Shown in pieces: positions 33,041-44,791 of a stretch of DNA of 64,000 bases; position 1 is the stretch's first letter, and every line of letters starts with the position of its first letter. This DNA is from Scleroderma bovista (Eukaryota; Basidiomycota; Agaricomycetes; Boletales; Sclerodermataceae): contig JAYMGJ010000431.1 in the NCBI GenBank assembly GCA_037178675.1, positions 124,001 to 188,000 of the forward strand, written 5' to 3'. A program made the translations under genes and the position numbers. The notes under the pieces are model-generated. The model ran no database searches. It was not told the origin of the DNA and saw only the letters and a list, made by a program, of their open reading frames with translations.

Positions 33041-33325
33041 CTTGGTCAGCGCAGGCAGTATACCACTAAAAGTTCTTCAGTGCAGAGTGGCAGGAAGCTC
33101 ATATGCTGCACTCTCGGGAACCGAGTCTTCTGGGACTAGCAACAACCCATATCCTATGGCCAGTGGTGCAAGGCAGCTTGGCTTCTCCAGCATCGTTTCT
33201 ACGTTCACTACGGCGGTCACCGATCACTTTTGGCATTCATACTCTAGATTGTGTTGGGCATCTTGGTGCAGCTTCACTACATAACGTTCGGTTGCCCACA
33301 ACAAACGAAGCAGTGCTCTTAGAAA
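33041..33325 (+). pseudogene. Truncated 3' copy of the cupredoxin-like gene
   Basis: The segment matches the last exon and 3' flank of the gene at 29043-30426 (parent about 30201-30520). Shared blocks include CTTGG.CA.GCAGG.AGTAT, TCTTCTGG, AACAACCCATATCCTA, GGTGCAAG.CAGCTTGGCTTC, CCAGCATCGT and, in the flank, GC.CTCTTAG. The copy lacks the signal peptide, repeats and cupredoxin fold. It has small deletions in the Gly/Ser stretch, and an insertion of about 8 nt just after GGTCACC breaks the hydrophobic tail frame. Homology running past the stop codon shows a DNA-level duplication rather than a processed transcript. Confidence 0.75.
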
Positions 33326-33946
33326 CCAAAAATCTCATCTATCTCATTTCGCCTTTTCTTCTTGATCTTCTTTGGTCGATGTCGCTCCTGTATGACAGTA
33401 AATTCTGAATCCTCGACTCGTTCGCTGGTCTGTGGGGGAGCTATTGTCTTGTCCATGGCTGCAGATGATAAATGTAAGTTTAAGGGTGGTAAACGAACGA
33501 GGGATCCCTACCCTCCGGCCGTGGCAACGGATCACATGCCGGGATGTCTAGCATCGGCAGTGTGTCATATCCTGTAGGTGAACTGCGAGAATTCAACCCC
33601 GGAAGATGGTTCTCGGTGACACCAAATGATTCCAGTACGTCCTCAGCTGAGGTAATGCAAATGGTAGACGGTCGCGAGGTTTCGTATGTGGTATGTCTTC
33701 CTTGAAGTGCAAGGGAATAACTCCGCATGGGTCGGTGTTCAGGCTGCAGGGTCTTCAGGGTATGGCAGCTTATCATACACATGGTTCGTACTTTAAAAAT
33801 GGATAAAAAACGATCGCATATTAATGCACCGTGATCAAGAACTTGCCCGAGTTCAGATAGTAGCGTCGACATTCGAGAGGATATTGCCGAAAATAGCACA
33901 ATCAGTTGAATGAAGGCACCGGACTGCATGGCGACAGAAAAGTGGC
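33326..33946. other. Intergenic region with one exon-like plus-strand segment
   Basis: Around 33506-33690 the plus strand reads a motif-like block (SIGSVSYPVGELREFNPGRW, then FSVTPNDSSTSSAEVM) that ends at a possible donor GTATGT. A minus frame over 33480-33929 is also open. No start, partner exons or family could be fixed, so no gene is called. Confidence 0.3.
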
Positions 33947-34567
33947 TTAGAATGGGCTATGAATGAGATGCCTTCCGATGGGAAATTCAAAACATTGGAC
34001 GACGTACTGGTAAGAATGGGCGAGCCGCTCAATCATCTGACAACGTCAGGGCAGATTTTCCACCACCAAAAGACAAATATACCTTTCCGACGAGTTTACG
34101 AGAAGACAACAGTCTCTCCATGACGAAAGACAAGTAGAATCCGTCTGGAACATGATCCCAAGCGCCCTTGAACACTTTCGGGTCAATGCTATCCAATGTC
34201 AGGCTTGCATCGAATGCAACTTTAGTTAAATCACTCACTCCCGCGGGGTGGTGAAACCGAAGAAGGACGCACGGAGTAGTTCAATGCGCTCTGGAAGCTT
34301 TAACTCGACGAGCCTATTTCCGTAACGTCTAATTTCTGAGACGCGCTTGAAGAACAGGGACGTTCGGTGCTGGTTTTTATTCTTGTAGTACAGCCTTTCT
34401 AGGACGCGCATTTCGTTTGTGTAACTCCCCATTGCTGTTAGAAGGCGCCGTACGCAAGATTTGAGTTCCTTCAGGAGGATATCGACATCTTTGTGTAAGT
34501 GGACCTGGACGGAGCTCCTTGGAAGGCAAGTAACAACGGGTGGGTGACGGCCCCTCTCAACAGGCAT
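33947..34567 (-). CDS. Rmp1/Nepro-like RNase MRP subunit
   Basis: The key block is ERLYYKNKNQHRTSLFFKRV, matching the KNQHR signature of the Rmp1/Nepro (DUF4477-like) family, whose members bind RNase MRP and act in rRNA processing. The likely start is MPVERGRHPPVVTCLPRSS, followed by LLKELKSCVRRLLTAMGSY and LPERIELLRASFFG. An intron with donor GTGAGT joins to DIDPKVFKGAWDHVPDGFY and LSFVMERLLSSRKLVGK. The last exon, MIERLAHSYQ on to RHLIHSPF, stops at the TTA of 33947-33949. Upstream, an in-frame ATG at 34612 is less likely. The C-terminal exon choice is tentative. The start is 190 bp from the divergent adaptin gene. Confidence 0.65.
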
Positions 34568-34757
34568 ATGGATACACAAGAGGATGGATATTGTGTATAG
34601 GTTCAATGACAATTTGGGTGTGACTTTGTGTAAGCGCCGTTTAGCTACAGTAAATTGACGTCCAACTTCGAGACCACAGCTGTATGTAGTTGCTCGACAT
34701 CAACTCAACACACCCCACGTCAATCGGTTCACATTTAAGTCGTGTCTTCCACCAAGG

Positions 34758-37397
34758 ATGGCAACGCAGCATGGGCAAGATGCGAAGTTCTTTCAGCGTG
34801 GAAAGATCGAGGTACACTCCCGGCTGTTGTCCCATGTACATTCCTCCATCTCATTATGTAGGAATTTCGAGCCGAGCTGCAGGCTGCAGAAACAAAGGAC
34901 AAGAAATATCAGAAACGGAAGACAATACTGAAGAAGATCGTTGCTAACATCACGATGGGTACAGACAGTGCGTGGCCTGCTATTCATCGTATCCTTCCAA
35001 TATTTATTCGTCCACTAGTGTCACCTCTCTTCCATGATGTAGTGCAGTGCATAAGCTCCCCTTTGTTGGAGATCAAGAAGAGTAAGTCGAATACTAGACC
35101 ACGAGCTTAGGATATCAATATTGGGCAGTGGTTTATCTCTACCTGGTCAGTTATGGTCGTTCGAAGCCAGACCAGATACATATGGTCATCCCAAGCTTCC
35201 TTCAGGTATTTTTCTTGTGGCGGGTGTTTTCGCTCCTACTGAACGCTTGTTTGAAGGACTGCAATGACCGAAATCCCCTTATTCGAGCGCTTGCTATTCG
35301 CACCATGGCTTATATTCCGTTACCTGTTGTGACAGAAGCGCTCAGCGATCAACTGCGACATTGCATGAAGGATAGAGACCCATACGTCCGCAAGACTGCA
35401 GCTATATGTGTAGCCAAGATGTATGTGGCGGATCCTCGGAAAGCGGAAAAGGCTGGCTTTGTTGAGATGTTGAGAGACATGATGCTTGATTCCAATGCGA
35501 CAGTGGTGGCCAATGCCGTCGCATCACTCTCGGAGATAGGGGATCGCCATGACGGCGTTATATTTCGACTCAACCTTACCATCGCGAACAAACTCATCCA
35601 TGCCCTTGGTGAAAGTTCTGAGTAAGTGCACTCGACATTCATCCGTGGTATTCTGAACTGAGGGGATTCAGGTGGGGCCAAATATACATCCTCGACTCAT
35701 TATTGCGCTTTGTACCCGAGGAACATTCAGAAGCTGAGATGATGGCGGAAAGAATCATCGTGCAACTGCAGCACGCCAATTCGGCTGTTGTGCTGACCAC
35801 CATCAAAGTTCTTCTTTATCTCATGAATTACATGGAGAACCGGCGACTGATTGAGCACATTTGCAAGAAGATGGGTCCGCCATTGGGTGAGTACACCTTC
35901 AATAGCATAACACAATATGAACTACGTCAACAGTCGCTCTTTTGTCATCTGGACCCGAGGTTCAATATGTTACGCTAAGGAATATACTGCTCATTATCCA
36001 GCGGAGACCGACAGTACTCAAAAATGATGTCAAGGTTTTCTTTTGCAAATATAACGACCCCATTTATGTCAAGCTCGCAAAGCTGGAAATCATGTATCGC
36101 CTTGCACGAGAAGAGAACGCACGGGAGGTATTGACTGAACTGGAAGAGTAATATCTCTCTATACCCCAAGGAACAGAGTTTGATCTCTCCTGTGCATTTT
36201 GACAGATACGCTTCGGAAGTGGATGTCGACTTCGTACGCAAAGCTGTGCGATCAATAGGCCGGCTAGCGATCAAAGTTGAAGCTGCAGCTGATGACTGCA
36301 TTCAATCCCTTCTAACGCTCATCGAGACGAAAGTCACGTATGTCGTTCAAGAAGCGGTAATCGTTATAAGGGACATCTTTAGACGGTATCCTGGAAAATA
36401 CGAGGGCATCATCCCAACATTATGTGAAAACCTTGATGCCCTTGATGAAACTGAAGCCAAAGCTGCGATGATCTGGATATTAGGACAATTCGCAGATCGG
36501 ATCGATAATGCCGACGAGTTGCTTGATGACTTGGTCTACAACTTCTTGGATGAGTCTACTGAGGTTGGTGAATGTACTAATATAGCTCTTGGTTTGTTCT
36601 AAACAACTATAGGTCCAACTTGCACTTCTGACTGCTGTAGTCAAACTTTTTGTTTACAAATCGTCCTCGGACACAACCAAAGCTTTGGTCCATAAAGTTC
36701 TGAAATGGGCGACAGAAGAGGTTGATAACCCAGATTTACGGGATCGCGGTTTTATATATTGGAGGATGCTAGCTATGAACCCTACCCTGGCTCGGGATAT
36801 AGTCCTCGCAGAAAAACCCGCGATTACAACTGATTCCGACAGGATGGACCGTGGTGCGCTGGACCAGTTACTTCTCCACACCGGAACCCTTGGGAGTATC
36901 TATCATAAAAACCCGGAGGTCAGTATGGATTTGGTGTTGCTAGCACAGAAGTATCTGAGTTAGAATCATAGACATTCATCCGAAATGCAACAGGAAGAGC
37001 TTTGGTGGACACCCCCGCTTTGAACCCTGCTTCTAGAGCGGTTCTTGTTCCTCTTTCGCTACCGCATTTACCACCAACCACTGTTACAGTCTCTGGGCCA
37101 GGACCAATCGAACCAGCGTCTACTCCGCCTGCTAGCGTGTCAAAACCGGAACCTCCCGTCTCAACAGCAGGTGAACAGGATTTACTGGACGTTGACGATG
37201 CCACTATGGAGGCGGGAAGTCCCAATTCCGGCGAAGATGGAGAGCCCGACATGGATGGTGAAGACGGAGTGAGGAGAAGGGCAGCCGACCCATACGCCAA
37301 CCTGGATGGCGCTTTCGGAGGTTATCTGGGAGATAAACCCCAGCCAATTGGTGGCAGCAGAGGAAGAAATGCTGACTTGGATGATTTGCTCTTTTGA
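34758..37397 (+). CDS. AP-1/AP-2 beta-adaptin
   Basis: Large beta subunit of a clathrin adaptor. The start [20 protein letters not shown] is followed across introns by the adaptin trunk: [143 protein letters not shown] and [11 protein letters not shown] short acidic hinge with Pro-rich parts ends NADLDDLLF. No appendage (ear) domain follows, so the protein is about 730 residues, like yeast Apl2. AP-1 and AP-2 beta chains cannot be told apart by eye, and some fungi share one chain. Confidence 0.92.
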
Positions 37398-37480
37398 GGG
37401 ACTTTCTCTGGATATAGTATACTATTAGGGGTGACTCTAATACATGAATGTTTCCCATCTTCAATGATTGTGTAAACTAA

Positions 37481-38517
37481 TCATGCAAGAATCGACTGTA
37501 TTTTGTCTGTGACAGTGGCAAGAGCGCTCTTGGGTCGTAAAGAATTATAATGCTGTAAACTTCTCAGCCAGTTAAGTGACAACAAGGTTGGAGTTACCTA
37601 CTTCTCCAAGACCATATTTTCGGCGGTGGAAACTGATGCGAGCCACCTTGGCATGGCGATCCATGCAATCAAGGAATGTACCGTTTGGACTGTGGACAAC
37701 CACCGGAGGATTTCCACCTTGGATGACCAAGATGGCGACATTGTACGCCTCGCTGAGTGCAAGTATTTCTGGTTCACCACCCCATGCACCCGTATCCCTG
37801 ATCGACCAACAATATTGCTCGAATTGCTTCGCAGACATCAGTCCGGTATCAGCAGTTGCCCCTAGTCCGTCCTCGCCAGAAATTGAGGGTATAAAGGGTA
37901 AGAAGTCATCCGGATGTTGGGCCATATAATGTGCTGCAGCAGCACGGACTGTGGCGTAATTCGCGTGACTGGGGGGTAAGATGTTGAGAAGAGCAAGTTG
38001 ATCTGCAATCGCGGAGAAGAGGCAGTGACCATCTGGATTAATCTGTGTATCTGCACAGTTGGTCCGAGAAACATGCAGGTCGGGAGCCGCTTACCTCGTG
38101 TACTTGGACACCAAGCTCGTCGCACGTCCGTTTTATTGACGCTGCTTCTTGTCTTATTTCCCTTTCTATTTCTGCGGTCGCTTCTGGGTTAGAAGGAGAA
38201 AAGTGTTGTGCGAGGGCAGCTGCTTTCCTGGCCTACGACAGACGTGTAGTGCTGGATCCTGTTATTAACTGATAGTGACAACTCACCTGTCTTGCCAAGT
38301 GTCGAGCCTTGGAGTGCTTTTTGGAAGCATTTTGTACACTTTCTGTTGGATGTATGGTTCCGGATGCTGGCGCAGCTTCCCCCGGCTGGTCCCTTGCTTC
38401 AAGCTCGGCAAAGAGGGTGTCCATGAGCTGCTCGTCCTCTTGGATAGAGGACGGAGGCACTGCATGACTCTGTTCCGCAGCCGCTGCTTTCTTCGCCTTG
38501 TTTCGCTTTCCTCCCAT
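37481..38517 (-). CDS. OTU2: OTU-domain deubiquitinase (Otu2/OTUD6 type)
   Basis: The start MGGKRNKAKKAAAAEQ leads into a charged helical N-terminal region (DTLFAELEARDQPGE, KKHSKARHLARQ). The OTU catalytic core reads VQVHEINPDGHCLFSAIADQ, with the cysteine in DGHCLF. It goes on with HYMAQHPDDFLPFIP, WGGEPEILALSEAYNVAI and ISFHRRKYGLGE. The catalytic histidine is in the last exon (HYNSLRP) after a 50-nt intron with donor GTAGGT; without that splice the frame would lose the histidine. The stop is the TCA at 37481-37483. It converges on the adaptin gene, 84 bp away. A longer start at 38601 is possible. Confidence 0.85.
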
Positions 38518-38854
38518 GAAGACTTGTGGTGTGATACTAGTACACTTGGCAGCCTGATTTCGTAGTAGCGCTGTGGTGGCTGTGACGATACTCCATGGCA
38601 TGTTCTATTCTCAATCGTGGGGCACTACTAGTAACACCAGGCTACCAACTGAAGACAACGACGATAGCCATGATCGAGATGGAAATTTGCAGAAAGCTAG
38701 TCTGTACGGTGTACATACATTGTTTGTGAGAGCACAGCCACTGCCGATCATGGATAGATCGTGCCCTATCTCTTGCAAAACGGTCGTCCAAGTTATTTGT
38801 CCGGATCACCTCCCTCACCCCCTTACCTCCTGGTACCAGCCTAGTCATCCGTGC
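38518..38854. promoter_or_regulatory. Divergent promoter region, OTU2 and SmgGDS-like gene
   Basis: The 337-bp interval between divergent starts carries no conserved frame. It should hold both promoters. No clear TATA box was noted. Confidence 0.35.
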
Positions 38855-41633
38855 ATGGACCCCGCAACGACGCTTAGTTGTACTGACTATGCATCCAAAT
38901 TGTCCGAACTTGCGGCAGAGCTCTCGTCGAATGACCACGATGATACGTGGCGCAGGTTAGAGGTTGTTGCACAGCACTTGGCCAACTCTTTAAAGAAACG
39001 TTCCCCTGGTCAGTCCATCCACCTCTAATCAACGTGCAGTATAATGGAGTTTGAGCAGAGGATTATCCGACATCGTTGGGAGCTACAACTTTACCACAAG
39101 ACCTTACCTCACTTTTAGTTGCTGCTCTGAATGGCGCATCTATTCCCGATGATTCACGCACAGCATCCGTGCTCGAAATCCTTCGCGTTGGTGCCAATTT
39201 ATGTGTTAACCACGGCAAGTAGCACCATTTTTATCTATATGCAACGTAGCAGATGTTCTGCATGTTTATCAGATCAAAATAGAGGAAACATTTTGGAAGC
39301 TGGTCTCCCCCAGGCTGTAGTATCACTGCTGGAAGGCTACACAGATATAGTACCAGCTGCTCTCCAGACAGACCCATTGCCATTGTCTATCCCTCATTTG
39401 CAGGTCATCAAGACAGCAGTTGGTCTTCTGTTAAATGCTTCTCTTGGATACGGTGTGAACTTCATCCATATACTCGCTTTCGGGACTAATCTTGACCATA
39501 GACCCGGTCAAGTTCAGACTTACATCGCTAGAGGTTGCCATGACACTCGTGCGACTGTCGTTCGCCCTATACCCTGCGAGCTCTTGGATGAGAAGCACGA
39601 CTAGCTTATTCCCCGCCAATTCTTCAGGAGTTGGTGAAACGACGGCCAGTATAGCGGAGTCTTGGAACATTCGTACCACCCTCTCAAACTGGGCATGGAG
39701 GCTCATCGCAGAACTCAGGGACGATGGTTAGACTCAACCTTTTTCACATATTCGCGTGACATTACATACATGCTGACACGACTTCAGCTCATCCCCTTTT
39801 CGATCCCCAGATATTGCCTTATCTCGTTCAGCCACTAATCGCGTTTACCCCGCCCCTCTTGACTGCCCCACCCCCGCCAGATTTCGCACAGCCATCACTG
39901 TTGCGCACGAGTCTCCTCCAAGCTGACTTCGACTTGCTGTCTGAATCATGTTCTCAGCTCGAGTCCCTTGCCCTTGATGTCGAAGATATTCGTCTTTCAC
40001 TTGCTCGTGGATTTCAGTTTCCTGCGGAACATCAGAATGTTCCTTGTCTATCTGTGATTCTTGATTTCATTGAACAAGGGAATTACGCACCACTGTGGTA
40101 CGTGCAGCACGAAGCCAGTTTCGATCCTGCAGATGTTCGGAATCAAGAAAAGGCGTTCGATGACTGCAAGGCTGCAGTCATCAAAGCCATCGTAGAGATG
40201 TCTGGAGAGGACAAGAATGTGGATGTTTTGATTGACGCATCAGACCTGACCAAGCCTGGTGGTGCTTTCGTCTCCCGTATGGTAAATTGGATTCGTGCAT
40301 TCGTCGCCGGTGGCCAATATGGGAATGCTAGAGACGATTTGGTAATCTGTGCGACTCTGACGCTGGGCAATGTCACGAAACGAGGTATAGTTCTACCTTT
40401 TGGTTACGTGGTTTACCTGCTAATAAGGCTTGCCGACAGAGCTCCAGTCCACCATCCTGCTTTCACAACCCCATAATATCGCCCAGCTTCTCTCCTCAGA
40501 GGTGCTACTCGCTCCGTCGACTGACATCAAACTCAAACACGGTGTTATCGGCCTGTTGAAACATCTCTCACAATCCTCTTGTAATTCCGCTGCTAACCTT
40601 GCAACCCTTGGAAATTCTGGAGTGATGGAGCGCCTGCTAGCCAGCGGTGTTTGGGACGAGAGAAACGACGCGATGGCCAACATCGTACAAATGAATGCCA
40701 TTGGCGCTATGAAACACCTGTGTAATGGCAACAGTATGTCAATATATTGTGTTCATGTGTATTGGACCGCTGATTTCTTCTTCTTTTCATTAGTCGACAA
40801 TTCTATCAGAATGATTTTACCTCCTGAGATGGCTAACCCTCCACCTACCGGACTTTCCCAAATACTCTTGTTAGTGAAGCGTTCTGATCGGGTCGCTACT
40901 AAAAGCGAAGGCACGCGTATCGTTGTCAATTTGGTAAAATCACTTTGGTCTAACGATTCCCCGAATGCATCGAGGAGTGCTGAGGAGAGTCTATCTCGGC
41001 AACAAAAACGAGACAAGGCGATCACAGCATTATTATCGGTACCTTGTGTGGAAGCACTTACCGCGTTATTGGGGAGAAGTTTAAAGTATCCCATACTAGT
41101 TAATGAGGCTGTGGTGGCCCTCAGCCTGTTGAGCACGCATTGTGATGGTGGTGAGTGCGAATCTATCAGCCCATATTTTGACTGGAATGACCTGTATGGC
41201 AGGACCTCTCGTTCTACGCTCCCTTATTGCACCGTTACCCATCGAGGTAATGCCTCATGGTCCAGGCTCAGCAGCCATGTCGACTGCTTCTATCTCCAGT
41301 GAAACTGGGTCCCCCATCACTTCCCCAGCCACGCGTCACGTTCCACGCCGCGCTCTTGATCAACTGATATCAATACTTCGCAATGATCTCGACGTCGATG
41401 GTATTGACAAGGCCCCTTCTACCGTGCCCCCGTACCCTATTGAAATCCGCGCTAACATTTGTTCGTTGCTTGGACAATTGACAAAGCAGACATCTGGTGA
41501 AGACCTGGATAGCGTGAAAGAAGTAGCGAAGCCTGTGCTGGAAGAAATGTCGCGAAGTACCCAAGGTGTGGGAAGAGAAAGCATCCTTGGACATGCAGTA
41601 AAAAGGGTGCTCGATGTGTGGTTGCAGGCGTAG
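38855..41633 (+). CDS. Armadillo-repeat protein, SmgGDS/RAP1GDS1-like
   Basis: SmgGDS proteins are armadillo solenoids that bind small GTPases with polybasic prenylated tails and act as chaperone or exchange factor. The start MDPATTLSCTDYASKLSELA is followed by helical repeats: SVLEILRVGANLCVNH, NILEAGLPQAVVSLLEG, HLQVIKTAVGLLLNASLGY, VKFRLTSLEVAMTLVRLSF, FDLLSESCSQLESLALDVED, FVSRMVNWIRAFVAGGQYGN, LVICATLTLGNVTKR, IKLKHGVIGLLKHLSQ, MNAIGAMKHLCNGN and PILVNEAVVALSLLSTH. The C-terminus ends HAVKRVLDVWLQA. About eight short introns are seen. The ARM nature is clear; the SmgGDS label rests on overall pattern and is less sure. Confidence 0.72.
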
Positions 41634-41845
41634 ATTCCATTATGAGACTGGCTGGTAGAAGGGCTATGTATTATCTGTACACATACTCTTGCTTACAGAA
41701 TCAATATCTCTTTCTCACTTTGATAAACTCCATGACTCCGGACAAAATCCGGAGAGCTCAAAACCGCCGGATTCTCATTTGGGTGCAGTCGAGCGCTTGA
41801 TAACAACCATTCGTCCCACTCGTTTCCTCCTGTCGCTGCCAGAAG

Positions 41846-43252
41846 ATGTCTGACAAGCTCCCTGAAGCTGGAAGCCTACCGCTCCCTGTCATCGACTTCG
41901 CTGACTTTGGTGATGGAACCACGTCAGTAAGTGCCAACACCAATGACACTATCGCTGAGCTGACCTGCACGCTATAATATTACTCCAGGAGGCCCTTGGG
42001 ATCGCGAAGAAACTAATAGAAGCATGCCAAAGTGTTGGCTTTGCGTATCTCATCAACATAGGCATTCCACAATCTGAGGTGGACAATATCTTTGCTTGGG
42101 TATGTCATCTCCCATGTGATGAATTATTGTCACGAAATTATGTGTGCACGACAGAGTCGGAAGTTCTTTGCTCTCCCACCAGCCATCAAGCAGCTAGCAC
42201 CCCACCCGAAAGAGGGATGGAAAGCCAGAGGATATAGTGGAGTAAGTCAATAAGACCTTTATCTCGGAGTGACAACATTGATATGGTCCCCTAGATAGGG
42301 CTTGAACAGTTATCACAGATGGTGTGTGCTGATACAGATGAGGAGTCTTGATAGCTATCTAATCCCTGACAGGTATTCGATCCAAACGAAATCTCTTTGA
42401 TACGTAAGAACGCCCCAGATTTTAAGGAATCTTTCGATCTGGGGCGGACGGACAGTCCTCACCTTGAGAACATATGGCTTCCTGAGGACCACTTGCCTGG
42501 TTTTCGGGAAGCCGCCCTCTCGTTCTTCTACACTTGCCGATCATTTCAAGTAAATAAGTTAATGAAAGCGCTTTCATTGGGACTTGGATTGCAGGCGGAC
42601 TTCCTTTCAAACTATCATCGTGATGGGGACAACCAACTGAGATTGTTGCACTATCCTGCAGCACCTGCAGAGATATTCTCTCGAGGAGAGAAAGGAAGAT
42701 CGAGGGCGCATACAGTAGTTCATTTAGTTTTAATACTACCCCAATCGCTGATGGTTAGGTTGTCAGGACTTCGGAACTGCGACGATACTGTTTCAAGATG
42801 AAGAGAGTGGGCTCGAAGTAGAGAGTCCCCACGGTTCGGGAAAATTCGTACCCGTTCCTCCTCTTCGTGGCTCAGCTGTGTTCAACGTCAGCGATCTATT
42901 GATGCGATGGTCTAACGGTGTGTATAGACCACCTACCGAATTGTGAGCTTGTCTCATTCCCAACATAGATACTCTGAAGTCCACACTACATCGTGTCTGT
43001 GCTCCATCCCATGACCAGACAAATGGTATGGTGAAGGAGAGATATTCTATCCCTTTCGTACGTGTTATTACGATGCACTGGTGTTTGTTACTGAATCAGT
43101 GCGCTGGATTATCTTCTTAGTTTATGGGTGCCGATGTAAACGCACTTGTTGAGTGTCTTCCGGGCTGCTGGAGTGAAGATCGCCCAAAAAAGTATGAGCC
43201 GGTGACCGCAGCGGATTATGTTGATATGCGATTAAACGCGATTTATGTCTGA
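41846..43252 (+). CDS. 2-oxoglutarate/Fe(II) dioxygenase, isopenicillin-N-synthase-like
   Basis: A soluble oxidoreductase of the IPNS/flavonoid-oxygenase fold. The N-terminal DIOX_N part reads SLPLPVIDFADFGDGTTS, IAKKLIEACQSVGFAYLIN and SRKFFALPPAIKQLAPHP, with the GWKARGYSG loop. The Fe(II) site has H and D in AHTDFGTATILFQ (completed by an intron between AHT and DFG), and the second His in LKSTLHRVCAPS. The 2OG-binding RYSIPFF gives the R.S motif. The stop is at 43250-43252. Introns of about 50 nt split nearly every block. The substrate cannot be told; such genes are many in basidiomycetes and act in secondary metabolism or detoxification. Confidence 0.9.
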
Positions 43253-43482
43253 GACCACGCAGTGTGCGTTGTGTATTCTTTAGACCGTTAGGCCAAGCCT
43301 CCTGCTGTATGTAGTATGCTTTTCAGTTCACTTATTGAATGCTAGATTTGTTTTCTCTCCTACTTCATGAGTACTACTAAGTTGTCGTCCTTATATACTT
43401 ATATCCGGCACCGGTTATTCCAACCAGCCGGAGACTGTACTCAGTGCACTTCTCAAGGTTAGGTGTCTCCAGATTACAGAAG

Positions 43483-44791
43483 ATGGGCAAAGGCAAGATT
43501 ACTGTTACTGTTTCACAAGGAATTGCGACGATCACGTTGAACGAGCCACAGCGATTGAACGCGTTATCACCTGAAGGTCGGCTTGTTCGCATCCAAACTT
43601 CCGTTTCTGATCCTACCAGGGACCTTGTAGACTACGATGATTTTGCCAACTCGCTGAGGGAAATCGACCAAAGAGATGACGTCGTCGCTACGGTTTGGCA
43701 AGGTACGCGTTGTGATATCTGCCTGTCTCATACACGAGGTTGATTGTGCTTCCTTAGCCAATGGAAACTGGTTTTGTGCGTGAGTGATCCCAAACCATGT
43801 TTGCCGACTTACAGGCGGACGACGCACGGTGCCCAGCGGAACCAACGTGAAAGCAAGTAGTAACTCGCCACCTGTCGGGGCGTCTATCCGGGATCACCTG
43901 CAGGCGCGGGTCATTTCTACACACACAGATTGCACACACGCAGTAGGCACTATGATCACAAACTCGAACTTCTGCGACAGTTGAATGGTGACCAAACCTC
44001 TAGCTTTATACCCACAGCAAGATCTTGGTAGCTGCTCTTAATGGTCCGGTAATGGGTAAGTGGGGATGTTTTCCGTCGGAGAACATTCATTGATGGGTGC
44101 CTTGGCCCTCAAGGTATCGCTACAGGCATGCACGTCATAGTAGTATGGACGTACTTATACTAAAGTCCACCAAGCTTTCTTAGGCAATTTCGACTTCATA
44201 TATGCCGTTCCTGAGGCCTGGCTATACCTGGGTTTACCCTTTCTAGGTTGGGTACTCCTTTTCGAGTTTGGACTGTTGTTTATTGGGTTTATTGAATTAT
44301 AAGGTCTCGCCGTGGAGGGTGGAGCGAGCGTGACCTTTGTCAACCGAGGTGGGTTTCATTTGTTGCGGTTCTTTTTGTAAGATTTTGACAAATGGTCGTC
44401 AGTTGGACTTGCAAAGGCCAATGAAATCTTAATCTTTAACAAGAAGAAAACTGCCCAGGAATTACTGGAGTGCGGCTTTATAAAGTAAGACACCTTTCCA
44501 AGGTGCATAACACCGTTGTTCATCTTGGCTCCCAGTAAAATCTTCCCTTCACAAACTACGGAATCGTTCCATAAAGCTGTTCACCAACACCTACTTTCCG
44601 AACTCGACGGTCTACAACAATCGTCTTTGCTAGCAATCAAATCCCTTATCAAAGCTGGCATTGCCGAGAAAAACAACCCTGATGCTCTTAACCTCCGGGA
44701 GAGCTATGCTCAAGCACAAAGACTCTGCAGCGGGGTTCCTTCTGATCGATTTGGGATGATTGCACGAAAGGAGATCAGGCATAAACTGTAA
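43483..44791 (+). CDS. Peroxisomal enoyl-CoA hydratase/isomerase (crotonase family)
   Basis: The start MGKGKITVTVSQGIATITLN joins LNEPQRLNALSPE, DYDDFANSLREIDQRDDVVA and ANGNWFCAGTNVKASSNSPP, where FCAG.NVK corresponds to the crotonase oxyanion-hole and CoA-binding loop. Next come KILVAALNGPVMGIATGMHV, GNFDFIYAVPEAWLYLGFPF, GGASVTFVNRVGLAKANEIL and AQELLECGFIN. The C-terminal helices end ARKEIRHKL; the last three residues fit a type 1 peroxisomal targeting signal. This suggests a delta3,delta2-enoyl-CoA isomerase or similar beta-oxidation enzyme. The exon just before KILVAALNG was not fully resolved. A decayed partial copy lies 1.1 kb downstream. Confidence 0.8.
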
